Source: Agelas oroides
Lineage: Eukaryota > Porifera > Demospongiae > Agelasida > Agelasidae
DNA length: 64,000 nucleotides
Reading direction: 5' to 3'
Assembly: GCA_949130485.1 (NCBI GenBank)
Contig: OX422194.1
Coordinates: forward strand, 8,781,881 to 8,845,880
Positions 1 to 12,300 of the stretch are shown here, in pieces; the first letter of the stretch is position 1; each line of letters starts with the position of its first letter. A program made the translations under genes and the position numbers. Under the pieces are notes generated by a model. It was given only the letters and a program-made list of their open reading frames with translations, was not told where the DNA came from and ran no database searches.

Positions 1-302
1 TTGCACAAGCACCGTCACAGGGCCGGATTGAAAATCACTGATAGAACTGGTAGCGATACAAGCATAGTCTCCTGAATCATTTTTCATTGCCATTGAAACT
101 GTGAGAGCACTTATAACTGATCTTGAAGCAACCAACTCGGATATGATAGTGGCTCGATTATTCTCATCCTCGCTGACTATTGTCCCATTGTGAGTCCATG
201 TGATAGTTGGTACTGGGTAGCCGGATGCACTACACACTAGTGTGAAGTTCTCAGAGAGAGTAGCATTCACAGCAGAGGGTCCCACGAGGAGAAGAGGTGC
301 AA
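1..302 (-). CDS. Gene 4 exon, further Ig domain (open at left edge)
   Basis: Acceptor TATTTAG, no donor before the window edge. Ig domain with LVCSASGYPVP, ITWTHNG and YACIATS. A decayed copy of this exon is visible in gene 3 at about 25545-25660. Confidence 0.7.
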
Positions 303-3300
303 CTAAATAACAAATAACATTAATAATAGTGAATTGTTTTAACACAGCTATAGGATACACCATACCATTCAGAGTGACGGCAGCACTGTCACTGCCAGCG
401 TCATTCTCCACAAGGCACTCATAAACACTGCCAGCTAAAGCACCTTCAACCACTACCTGGAGCACTGGATCACTGGCAACAACTTTATCATCAAGCATTC
501 TAAACCACGTGAAGTTGTTTACAGGTCCTCCCAGAGCAGAACAGGTAAACTCCACAATCGTGTTCCTTTCTGCATTGATGACTTCAGGTGTGACATGGAC
601 ACTGTCCTCAGGAGAAACTGTATGGTCAAACAAAGAGATTATAAAGCAGCTTAGCAATGCACATGGCCAATACAAATGATCCCATCTAATTACCTGTCAG
701 TAGAGCTGGTATTGACATAGCATTTCTGTTTGACCCTGGCAGACTGGCGACACAGCGATAGCTCCCCTCGTCCCCAAACACTGCTGGTGTAAACTGAAGC
801 ACTGGACCACTCCTCACTGTATCATAACTGCCATTTTCCTCAATATATTTTTCCCATGTGTATTCGGGAGCTGGGAAACTTTCAGCTACACAGGTGAAGT
901 TTACAACTGTTCCATTTCTGGTCAGTATGTTAGTTGGTTGTGTGACTATGATGGGCTCAACATACAGCAGAGCTGTAGCACTGTCACTGCCTACAGCGTT
1001 GCTCACCACACAGGTATAGCTCCCCCCATTCATAGCAGTGATGTTACTAACAGTCAGAGTGGTATCGATTTCATTCATCAAATCTCTTCCATCCTTCTGC
1101 CACTGATATGTAATGTAAGGACCACCTTGTGCAGAGCAATTGAAGGTAGCAGCTCCTCCATGGTCAGCAATCTCCATCTCAGGTGAAACGGCTGGAGCTG
1201 TCATGGATTAAACTCAGTGTGACTCAGTGACTCAGTTGTGCTTTGATCTTAAAACCATGCATACGACCTACAGTCATTGTAGGTACTATAAGCAATAGTG
1301 CCGTCCTGAGTTCAAATAATTCAAACCATAGCTACCATAACCAAATTGGCAGTAACTATAAAGCATGCATGGCCTCATTTCCAGGCTCTCTCCATGCACA
1401 AACAAAGGTGGGGGCCTGGGTGTGGACGTCTACCGCTCATATATCTGTGGTCTATGACTTGATACACCATCACTGGGTAGGCAGCAGCATAAGTGCTCTA
1501 AATAGGTTTTCAGTCTCATATAGTTTACAAGTCCAAACCACATTCCAAGATCCTCACAAAATTTTTGAGTGTAATGCTGCAAATTTTTAGTGCTACTTAG
1601 CTAAAAAAAAAACTCCACCATAAGCTTTATTTTGTCTCATACCTTACTTTATATAAGTATCAGTAAATGGACAAAATTTTTGGTTTATGGGACCAAAACT
1701 CCAGCAAACTTGGCCCTTCCTGGACTAATGCTACAAAATTTTAGTGCTAGCTACTTAGCTAAAAAAAACTCCATCATAACACTGGCAGTTCTATCATCTT
1801 TATTTTGTCTCATACCTTACTTTATAAGTATCAGTAAATGGATGCCTCTTAACATTAAAATTTGGTTTATGGGACCAAAACTCCAGCAAACTTGGCCCTT
1901 CCTGGACTACAATTTTAGTGGTGTCTTACCAGTGTTTGCTGTGTACACTCCAATGAATATGGTCTGATTAGCACCTGCTGCATCTGATTGAGGTACAGGT
2001 ATCTCACAGCGGTAGATCCCATCCTCTCCACCTCTCCTCCTGTGTAGAAGTACCACACTCCGACCTCTGGTTCTGTGGAAGTCCCACTGGTCACCCGAGC
2101 TGACAACTCGAGTTCCATTGGGAAAGAACCAGTTTCCTAAGGTAATATCACCAGAAGGCGGTCGGCAACAATCAGTTATATCAGTTCTGCAGAGCAGGGC
2201 ATCATCATCTTCACCAATGTTCTCCAGGGTCACGACACTGTTGTTCTGGTATGTTGTACCATTGAGTGAGAACCAGACATCACCTGCACCAGGGAAGGGA
2301 GAATTCATCACCAATGTCACAAAAGTACTGTTTCGAGGAATGAGGCTAAAGATGTAAATGGACAAATTATTGGGTGAATAGTTCTCCCAAAAATGTCTAT
2401 GGTAGATAAACGATGCTCTAAAGTATTTAAGGAGTTGCTGACATCCGGATACCACTACTTTTGTATACATTTCCTGTTTTGTATTTGCTTTGCTTTGTTT
2501 TGTTTTGTTTTGTTTTGTTTTGTTTTGTTTTGCTTTGTTTTGCTTTGCTTTGTTTTGTTTTGTTGTTTAGTTGTTTTGTTTTGTTTTGTTTTGTTGTTTT
2601 GTTTTCTTGTTTGTTTTTATTTTGTTTTGTGGCTATTAAAACAACTCGGCATACATATGCTTACCCGTCTTGCTACACGTGTGTAGCTGCATATAGATGT
2701 GGATTAGGTAATGATAAACTGAGGTTCATTGTGGCTAAAGGTGTACATGCACGGACATAAACAAGGAGGCAAGTGCTCCAAGTTGTTGACAAAATCAGTG
2801 TGATACATGCTCCAGCCAAAGTTTGATGAATGTGAGCTCCTATCAAGAGACAGTTGAGAATGACAAAACCAGCTAGTGCCAGACATACAGCTTAACACAA
2901 CAGGCGACAACAGGTATACATATCGATACAGAAGTTTGGGTCACATCTTTGATGCCCAGCTAGATGAACTAGGGAAAGTGGATCATGCAGTAAAGAAGAC
3001 CTAAGCCCTCATTGCCTTGTTCTCACCATAGAAATATACTGTCCTGTTAGAGCTCCCCCTGGAATTCTCCACCATACAGCTGTATAAGCCATAAAGATTG
3101 TCTCCAGTCACTGACTGAGCAATGGTGAGTGTGTTCTGGTAACTGCCTTCAACAGTATCTACTATCATCTGTGTCTGCTGGTGGGTTGTACTGGGAGTGA
3201 TCACAGCTCCATCCTTTGTCCAGATGACAGTGGTAGCAGGTCCACCAGTGGAGGTGCAGTTGAGAGTCCTGGACTCTCTGTCAAATGTAAACTCAGTGAC

Positions 3301-6300
3301 GTTGGGGGCACCTGCATGCAAATGAGGACAAGCAAATTAACTGGTGACAACTTGGAGCAGTATGTGCGTGCATGAGATTCCTATGTTCCATCCTTTCACT
3401 ATCTTAACTTGGGACATTAAAACCATTATAACCACCGAGTTCCATTCTCAAGAAGTCTCTACAGTAATGGAGCCCCTACAAAGGCAGAGGAGCAGTCTCT
3501 ATGCTCGTTTGCACTAACAAGAAGAGCCAGTGCCAACCAAGGCCTTTCTTGTACACAGCCAGCCAAGACAGCTGCCATGTACATGACACCTCGTGCTTAA
3601 ACCCACCCACCTCCCCCTATCCCACCCATTTTGTTAGCACATAGTCAATCTTCATTGTGCCAAGTGATAACATGTGGCCAAAGTCAGATGACGAGTACAC
3701 TCGTCATGGTTGGTTAAAGGGTCAAATAGAACCCTGGTCTATGACTTGATATACCATCACTGGGTATGTAGGCAGCAGCATAAGTGCTCTAAATAGGTTT
3801 TTAGTCTCATATAGTTTAAAGTCCAAGCCACATTCCAAGATCCTCACAGAATTTTTGAGTGTAATGCTGCAAATTTTTAGTGCTACTTAGCTAAAAAAAC
3901 TCCATCATAAGCTTTTTTTTTGTCTCATACCTTACTTTATAAGTATCAGTAAATGGACAAAATTTTTGGTTTATGGGACCAAAACTCCAGCAAACTTGGC
4001 CCTTCCTGGACTAATGCTACAAAATTTTAGTGCTAGCTACTTAGCTAAAAAAAAACTCCATCATAACACTGGCAGTTCTATCATCTTTATTTTGTCTCAT
4101 ACCTTACTTTATAAGTATCAGTAAATGGATGCCTCTTAACATTAAAATTTGGTTTATGGGACCAAAACTCCAGCAAACTTGGCCCTTCCTGGACTACAAT
4201 TTTAGTGGTGTCTTACCAGTGTTTGCTGTGTACACTCCAATGAATATGGTCTGATTAGCACCTGCTGCATCTGATTGAGGTACAGGTATCTCACAGCGGT
4301 AGATCCCATCCTCTCCACCTCTCCTCCTGTGTAGAAGTACCACACTCCGACCTCTGGTTCTGTGGAAGTCCCACTGGTCACCCGAGCTGACAACTCGAGT
4401 TCCATTGGGAAAGAACCAGTTTCCTAAGGTAATATCACCAGAAGGCGGTCGGCAACAATCAGTTATATCAGTTCTGCAGAGCAGGGCATCATCATCTTCA
4501 CCAATGTTCTCCAGGGTCACGACACTGTTGTTCTGGTATGTTGTACCATTGAGTGAGAACCAGACATCACCTGCACCAGGGAAGGGAGAATTCATCACCA
4601 ATGTCACAAAAGTACTGTTTCGAGGAATGAGGCTAAAGATGTAAATGGACAAATTATTGGGTGAATAGTTCTCCCAAAAATGTCTATGGTAGATAAACGA
4701 TGCTCTAAAGTATTTAAGGAGTTGCTGACATCCGGATACCACTACTTTTGTATACATTTCCTGTTTTGTATTTGCTTTGCTTTGTTTTGTTTTGTTTTGT
4801 TTTGTTTTGCTTTGTTTTGCTTTGCTTTGTTTTGTTTTGTTGTTTAGTTGTTTTGTTTTGTTTTGTTTTGTTGTTTTGTTTTCTTGTTTGTTTTTATTTT
4901 GTTTTGTGGCTATTAAAACAACTCGGCATACATATGCTTACCCGTCTTGCTACACGTGTGTAGCTGCATATAGATGTGGATTAGATAATGATAAACTGAG
5001 GTTCATTGTGGCTAAAGGTGTACATGCACAGACATAAACAAGGAGGCAAGTGCTCCAAGTTGTTGACAAAATCAGTGTGATACGTGCTCCAGCCAAAGTT
5101 TGATGAGTGTGAGCACCTATCAAGAGACAGTTGAGAATGACAAAACCAGCTAGTGCCAGACATACAGCTTAACACAACAGGCGACAACAGGTATACATAT
5201 CGATACAGAAGTTTGGGTCACATCTTTGATGCCCAGCTAGATGAACTAGGGAAAGTGGATCATGCAGTAAAGAAGACCTAAGCCCTCATTGCTCTGTTCT
5301 CACCATAGAAATATACTGTCCTGTTAGAACTTCCTCTGGAATTCTCCACCATACAGCTGTATAAGCCATAAAGATTGTCTCCAGTCACTGACTGAGCAAT
5401 GGTGAGTGAGTTCTGGTAACTGCCTTCAACAGTATCTACTATCATCTGTGTCTGCTGGTGGGTTGTACTGGGAGTGATCACAGCTCCATCCTTTGTCCAG
5501 ATGACAGTGGTAGCAGGTCCACCAGTGGAGGTGCAGTTGAGAGTCCTGGACTCTCTGTCAAATGTAAACTCAGTGACGTTGGGGGCACCTGCATGCAAAT
5601 GAGGACAAGCAAATTAACTGGTGACAACTTGGAGCAGTATGTGCGTGCATGAGATTCCTATGTTCCATCCTTTCACTATCTTAACTTGGGACATTAAAAC
5701 CATTATAACCACCGAGTTCCATTCTCAAGAAGTCTCTACAGTAATGGAGCCCCTACAAAGGCAGAGGAGCAGTCTCTATGCTCGTTTGCACTAACAAGAA
5801 GAGCCAGTGCCAACCAAGGCCTTTCTTGTATACAGCCAGCCAAGACAGCTGCCATGTACATGACACCTCGTGCTTAAACCCACCCACCTCCCCCTATCCC
5901 ACCCATTTTGTTAGCACATAGTCAATCTTCATTGTGCCAAGTGATAACATGTGGCCAAAGTCAGATGACGAGTACACTCGTCATGGTTGGTTAAAGGGTC
6001 AAATAGAACCCTGGTCTATGACTTGATATACCATCACTGGGTATGTAGGCAGCAGCATAAGTGCTCTAAATAGGTTTTTAGTCTCATATAGTTTAAAGTC
6101 CAAACCACATTCCAAGATCCTCACAGAATTTTTGAGTGTAATGCTGCAAATTTTTAGTGCTACTTAGCTAAAAAAACTCCATCATAAGCTTTTTTTTTGT
6201 CTCATACCTTACTTTATAAGTATCAGTAAATGGACAAAATTTTTGGTTTATGGGACCAAAACTCCAGCAAACTTGGCCCTTCCTGGACTAATGCTACAAA

Positions 6301-9300
6301 ATTTTAGTGCTAGCTACTTAGCTAAAAAAAAACTCCATCATAACACTGGCAGTTCTATCATCTTTATTTTGTCTCATACCTTACTTTATAAGTATCAGTA
6401 AATGGATGCCTCTTAACATTAAAATTTGGTTTATGGGACCAAAACTCCAGCAAACTTGGCCCTTCCTGGACTACAATTTTAGTGGTGTCTTACCAGTGTT
6501 TGCTGTGTACACTCCAATGAATATGGTCTGATTAGCACCTGCTGCATCTGATTGAGGTACAGGTATCTCACAGCGGTAGATCCCATCCTCTCCACCTCTC
6601 CTCCTGTGTAGAAGTACCACACTCCGACCTCTGGTTCTGTGGAAGTCCCACTGGACATCCGAGCTGACAACCCGAGTTCCATTGGGAAAGAACCAGTTGT
6701 TTGCAACATTATCACGATAAGGCGGTCGGCAACAATCAGTTATATCAGTTCTGCAGAGCAGGGCATCATCATCTTGACCAATGTCCTCCAGGGTCACGAT
6801 ACTGTTGTTCTGGTATGTTGTACCATTGAGTGAGAACCAGACATCACCTGCATCAGGGAAGGAAGAATTCAACACCAATGTCACAAAAGTACTGTTTCGA
6901 GGAATGAGGCTAAAGATGTAAATGGACAAATTATTGGGTGAATAGTTCTCCCAAAAATGTCTCTGGTAGATAAATGATGCTCTAAAGTATATTATTGAGT
7001 TGCTGACTTCCGGATACCACTACTTTTGTATACATTTCCTGTTTTGTATTTGCTTTGCTTTGTTTTGTTTTGTTTTGTTTTGTTTTGTTTTGTATTCTAT
7101 TTTGCTTTGCTTTGCTTTGCTTTGTTTTGTTTTGTTTTGTTTTGTTTTGTTTTGTATTCTATTTTGCTTTGCTTTGCTTTGCTTTGCTTTGCTTTGCTTT
7201 GCTTTGTTTTGCTTTGCTTTGCTTTGTTTTGCTTTGCTTTGTTTTGCTTTGTTTTGTTTTGTTGTTTAGTTGTTTTGTTTTGTACATATGCTTACCTCTT
7301 ATTCAACTGTCTTGCTACACGTGTGTAGCTGCATATAGATGTGGATTAGGTAATGATAAACTGAGGTTCATTGTGGCTAAAGGTGTACATGCACGGACAT
7401 AAACAAGGAGGCAAGTGCTCCAAGTTGTTGACAAAATCAGTGTGATACGTGCTCCAGCCAAAGTTTGATGAATGTGAGCTCCTATCAAGAGACAGTTGAG
7501 AATGACAAAACCAGCTAGTGCCAGACATATAGCTTAACACAACAGGCGACAACAGGTATACATATCGATACAGAAGTTTGGGTCACATCTTTGATGCCCA
7601 GCTAGATGAACTAGGGAAAGTGGATCATGCAGTAAAGAAGGCCTAAGCCCTCATTGCTCTGTTCTCACCATAGAAATATACTGTCCTGTTAGAACTCCCC
7701 CTGGAATTCTCCACCATACAGCTGTATAAGCCATAAAGATTGTCTCCAGTCACTGACTGAGCAATGGTGAGTGTGTTCTGGTAAATGCCTTCAACAGTAT
7801 CTACTATCATCTGTGTCTGCTGGTGGGTTGTACTGGGAGTGATCACAGCTCCATCCTTTGTCCAGATGACAGTGGTAGCAGGTCCACCAGTGGAGGTGCA
7901 GTTGAGGGTCCTGGAGTCTCTGTCAAATGTAAGCTCAGTGACGTTGGGGGCACCTGCATGCAAACAAGGACAAGAAACTGTACACTTTATTATCACTGTA
8001 TATGTTTTGAGGGGTGTACCATTTTTCTAGTAGAAGGTTTGAAAGGCCATTTTTCTATTCTATATATAACAGCCTTCTCCTGCAGCAAAAATGTATGTGT
8101 ACAGGTACCGTATAGCGGGAAATTTTCACTGGGTGCAAATTTTCACGGTTTTCATGGACAGACCTGCTTCCATGAAAGTATAAACTGCAGAAAAATGAAC
8201 TAAGGTGGAAATTGGTGACATCATTATGTGCGTACGTCTATACGAACTAGTACCCGTGTGAACGAGATGGTTCTCTACAGTCTATCTGCCCTTTAAATAG
8301 TCACTGTAGAGAAGATCAGCCTGCTACTACACATAATGCCAATGAACCTGTAAGAGACGCTCTGAAGTTGTCAAAGTCGAGATCAGCAGTGCAGAATCCT
8401 TCTGTTCAAAAAGGCCCACGACAGCAGTTCCTGATACTTTCGTAATTGCGAAGGCCTCCACCCAAAAGGAAGACTAGGCTGTTGTTGCACAAGGTTGCTT
8501 CTTCGCTTCGTCGTTGAGTGTCATTTCTTCTGTTCGCATGTGCAGCGTAGCCATCATGTGGTCAGAGTGCCAAGCATTCATTCCGTGAAAATAAAAACTG
8601 AGAAGATTTCTTCTGAAGAGTCTTGATGCAGTTTCGCGACATTTTGCACCAGCGAAAATTTCCCACTATACGGTATATAGCTACTATAGCATTGACACAA
8701 TAGAGCCATGAACTGGTAGTATCACCTGACATTATGGTCAGTAAACTAAAAAAAAAAACAAAGTAGGTCTACTTGCATAGCGGCCACACTAATCGTAGAG
8801 AGATGGCTCACCAGTGCTTGCTGTGTACACTCCAATGTATATGCTCTGAATAACATTTGCTGTATCTGGTATCTCACAGCGGTAGATTCCTTCCTCTCCT
8901 CCTCTTCTGCGGTTCAATCGTACCACACTCCAACCTCTGGTTCTGTAGAAGTCCCACTGTTTACCCACACTGGGAACCAGACTTTCACTAGGAACCCGAG
9001 TTCCATTGGGAAAGAACCAGTTTCCAATGGCAGAACCCACTTCACCAGTATGAGGAGGTTGGCAACAATTGCGTTGGTCAGTTATGCAGAGCAGAGCATC
9101 ATCATTTTCACCAATGTCCTCCAGGGTCACAACACTGTTGTTCTGGTAGGTTGTACCATTGAGTGAGAACCTAACATCAGCTGCACCAGGGAAGGAAGAA
9201 AGAATCAATGTCATGGTTTGTGTCAACCAATAGTACCTTTCTTGCTGCTATTTGACTTTGACCACAGCCCAAAACTTTCTCAAAGTCGACAGATCTCTAC

Positions 9301-12300
9301 ACCAGTGTTAAGAAGTGTTGAGTGCCACAGGTAATTGCATAATTGATATGAAAGTGAAAACATACAGGACTGTCAATGGAACTCACAGTTAATGTATTTC
9401 TGGGAGCTATTCTCTGATTGCAGGGTATGTTTCACTTGCAGGGTATGTTAGGTATTGTTTTAGCTACACACTGATATGTCTGCAGCTATACTTGACGTAT
9501 GTAACTGAAGATTAATAGGAAGGCAACACGGACATGATACAAAGGCCATATGGGCAGTTAAAACAGGCATGGATGGTGATGAGAAACATGACAATTAATT
9601 TTGCTTGGCCCAAGTGAAGAGATTTTAAGAGAATAATGTAGAAAGTGTATGGAACAAGCTTGCATCATTTATTATCAAAGTACATGCTTACCATAGATAT
9701 ATACTCTCCTGTTAGAAGTCCCCCTGGAATTCTCCACCATACAGCTGTATAAGCCAGAAAGATTGTCTCCAGTCACTGACTGAGCAATGGTGAGTGTGTT
9801 CTGGTAAATGCCTTCAACAGTATCTACTATCATCTGTGTCTGCTGGTGGGTTGTACTGGGAGTGATCACAGCTCCATCCTTTGTCCAGATGACAGTGGTA
9901 GCAGGTCCACCAGTGGAGGTGCAGTTGAAAGTCCTGGACTCTCTGTCAAATGTAAGCTCAGTGACGTTGGGGGCACCTGCATGCAAACAAGGACAAGAAG
10001 AAACTGTACACTTTATTATCACTGTATATCTTTTGAGGGGTGTACCATTTTTCTAGTAGAAGGTTTGAAAGGCCATTTTTCTATTCTATATATAACAGCC
10101 TTCTCCTGCAGCAAAAATGTATGTGTACAGGTACCGTATAGCGGGAAGTTTTCACTGGGTGCAAATTTTCACGGTTTTCATGGACAGACCTGCTTCCATG
10201 AAAGTATAAACTGCAAAAAAATGAACTAAGGTGGAAATTGGTGACATCATTATGTGCGTACATCGATACGAACTAGTACCCGTGTGAACGAGATGGTTCT
10301 CTACAGTCTATCTGCCCTTTAAATAGTCACTGTAGAGAAGATCAGCCTGCTACTACACATAATGCCAACAAACCTGTAAGAGATGCTCTGAAGTTGTCAA
10401 AGTCAAGATCAGCAGTGCAGAATCCTTCTGTTCAAAAAGGCCCTCGACGGCAGTTCCTGATACTTTCGTAATTGCGAAGGCCTCCACCCAAAAGGAAGAC
10501 TAGGCTGTTGTTGCACAAGGTTGCTTCTTCGCTTCGTCGTTGAGTGTCATTTCTTCTGTTCGCATGTGCAGCGTAGCCATCATGTGGTCAGAGTGCCAAG
10601 CATTCATTCCGTGAAAATAAAAACTGAGAAGATTTCTTCTGAAGAGTCTTGATGCAGTTTTGCGACATTTTGCACCAGCGAAAATTTCCCACTATACGGT
10701 ATATAGCTACTATAGCATTGACACAATAGAGCCATGAACTGGTAGTATCACCTGACATTATGGTCAGTAAACTAAAAAAAACAAAGTAGGTCTACTTGCA
10801 TAGCGGCCACACTAATCGTAGAGAGATGGCTCACCAGTGCTTGCTGTGTACACTCCAATGTATATGCTCTGAATAACATTTGCTGTATCTGGTATCTCAC
10901 AGCGGTAGATTCCTTCCTCTCCTCCTCTTCTGCGGTTCAACCGTACCACACTCCAACCTCTGGTTCTGTAGAAGTCCCTCTGTTTACCCACGCTGGGAAC
11001 CCGAATTTCACTAGGAACCCGAGTTCCATTGGGAAAGAACCAGTTTCCAATGGTAGAACCCACTTCACCAGTATGAGGAGGTCGGCAACAATTGCGTTGG
11101 TCAGTTATGCAGAGCAGAGCATCATTACCTTCACCAATGTCCTCCAGGGTCACGACACTGTTGTTCTGGTATGTTGTACCATTGAGTGAGAACCTAACAT
11201 CAGCTGCACCAGGGAAGGGAGAAAGAATCAATGTCATGGTTTGTGTCAACCAATAGTACCTTTCTTGCTGCTATTTGACTTTGACCACAGCCCAAAACTT
11301 TCTCAAAGTCGACAGATCTCTACACCAGTGTTAAGAAGTGTTGAGTGCCACAGGTAATTGCATAATTGATATGAAAGTGAAAACATACAGGACTGTCAAT
11401 GGAACTCACAGTTAATGTATTTCTGGGAGCTATTCTCTGATTGCAGGGTATGTTTCACTTGCAGGGTATGTTAGGTATTGTTTTAGCTACACACTGATAT
11501 GTCTGCAGCTATACTTGACGTATGTAACTGAAGATTAATAGGAAGGCAATACGGACATGATACAAAGGCCATATGGGCAGTTAAAACAGGCATGGATGGT
11601 GATGAGAAACATGACAATTAATTTTGCTTGGCCCAAGTGAAGAGATTTTAAGAGAATAATGTAGAAAGTGTATGGAACAAGCTTGCATCATTTATTATCA
11701 AAGTACATGCTTACCATAGATATATACTCTCCTGTTAGAAGTCCCCCTGGAATTCTCCACCATACAGCTGTATAAGCCAGAAAGATTGTCTCCAGTCACT
11801 GACTGAGCAATGGTGAGTGTGTTCTGGTAAATGCCTTCAACAGTATCTACTATCATCTGTGTCTGCTGGTGGGTTGTACTGGGAGTGATCACAGCTCCAT
11901 CCTTTGTCCAGATGACAGTGGTAGCAGGTCCACCAGTGGAGGTGCAGTTGAAAGTCCTGGACTCTCTGTCAAATGTAAGCTCAGTGACGTTGGGGGCACC
12001 TGCATGCAAACAAGGACAAGAAGAAACTGTACACTTTATTATCACTGTATATCTTTTGAGGGGTGTACCATTTTTCTAGTAGAAGGTTTGAAAGGCCATT
12101 TTTCTATTCTATATATAACAGCCTTCTCCTGCAGCAAAAATGTATGTGTACAGGTACCGTATAGCGGGAAGTTTTCACTGGGTGCAAATTTTCACGGTTT
12201 TCATGGACAGACCTGCTTCCATGAAAGTATAAACTGCAAAAAAATGAACTAAGGTGGAAATTGGTGACATCATTATGTGCGTACATCGATACGAACTAGT

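Noticed and set aside
2393-2760. Phe/Cys/Leu-rich frames over TTTTG repeats, also at 4748-5037 and 7000-7402
   Set aside because: Low-complexity translation of a microsatellite in introns.
3181-3375. Recurring plus-strand frame with MGCTGSDHSSILCPDDSGSR, present wherever a B exon lies
   Set aside because: It is the antisense reading of the B exon; its conservation is explained by the coding strand.
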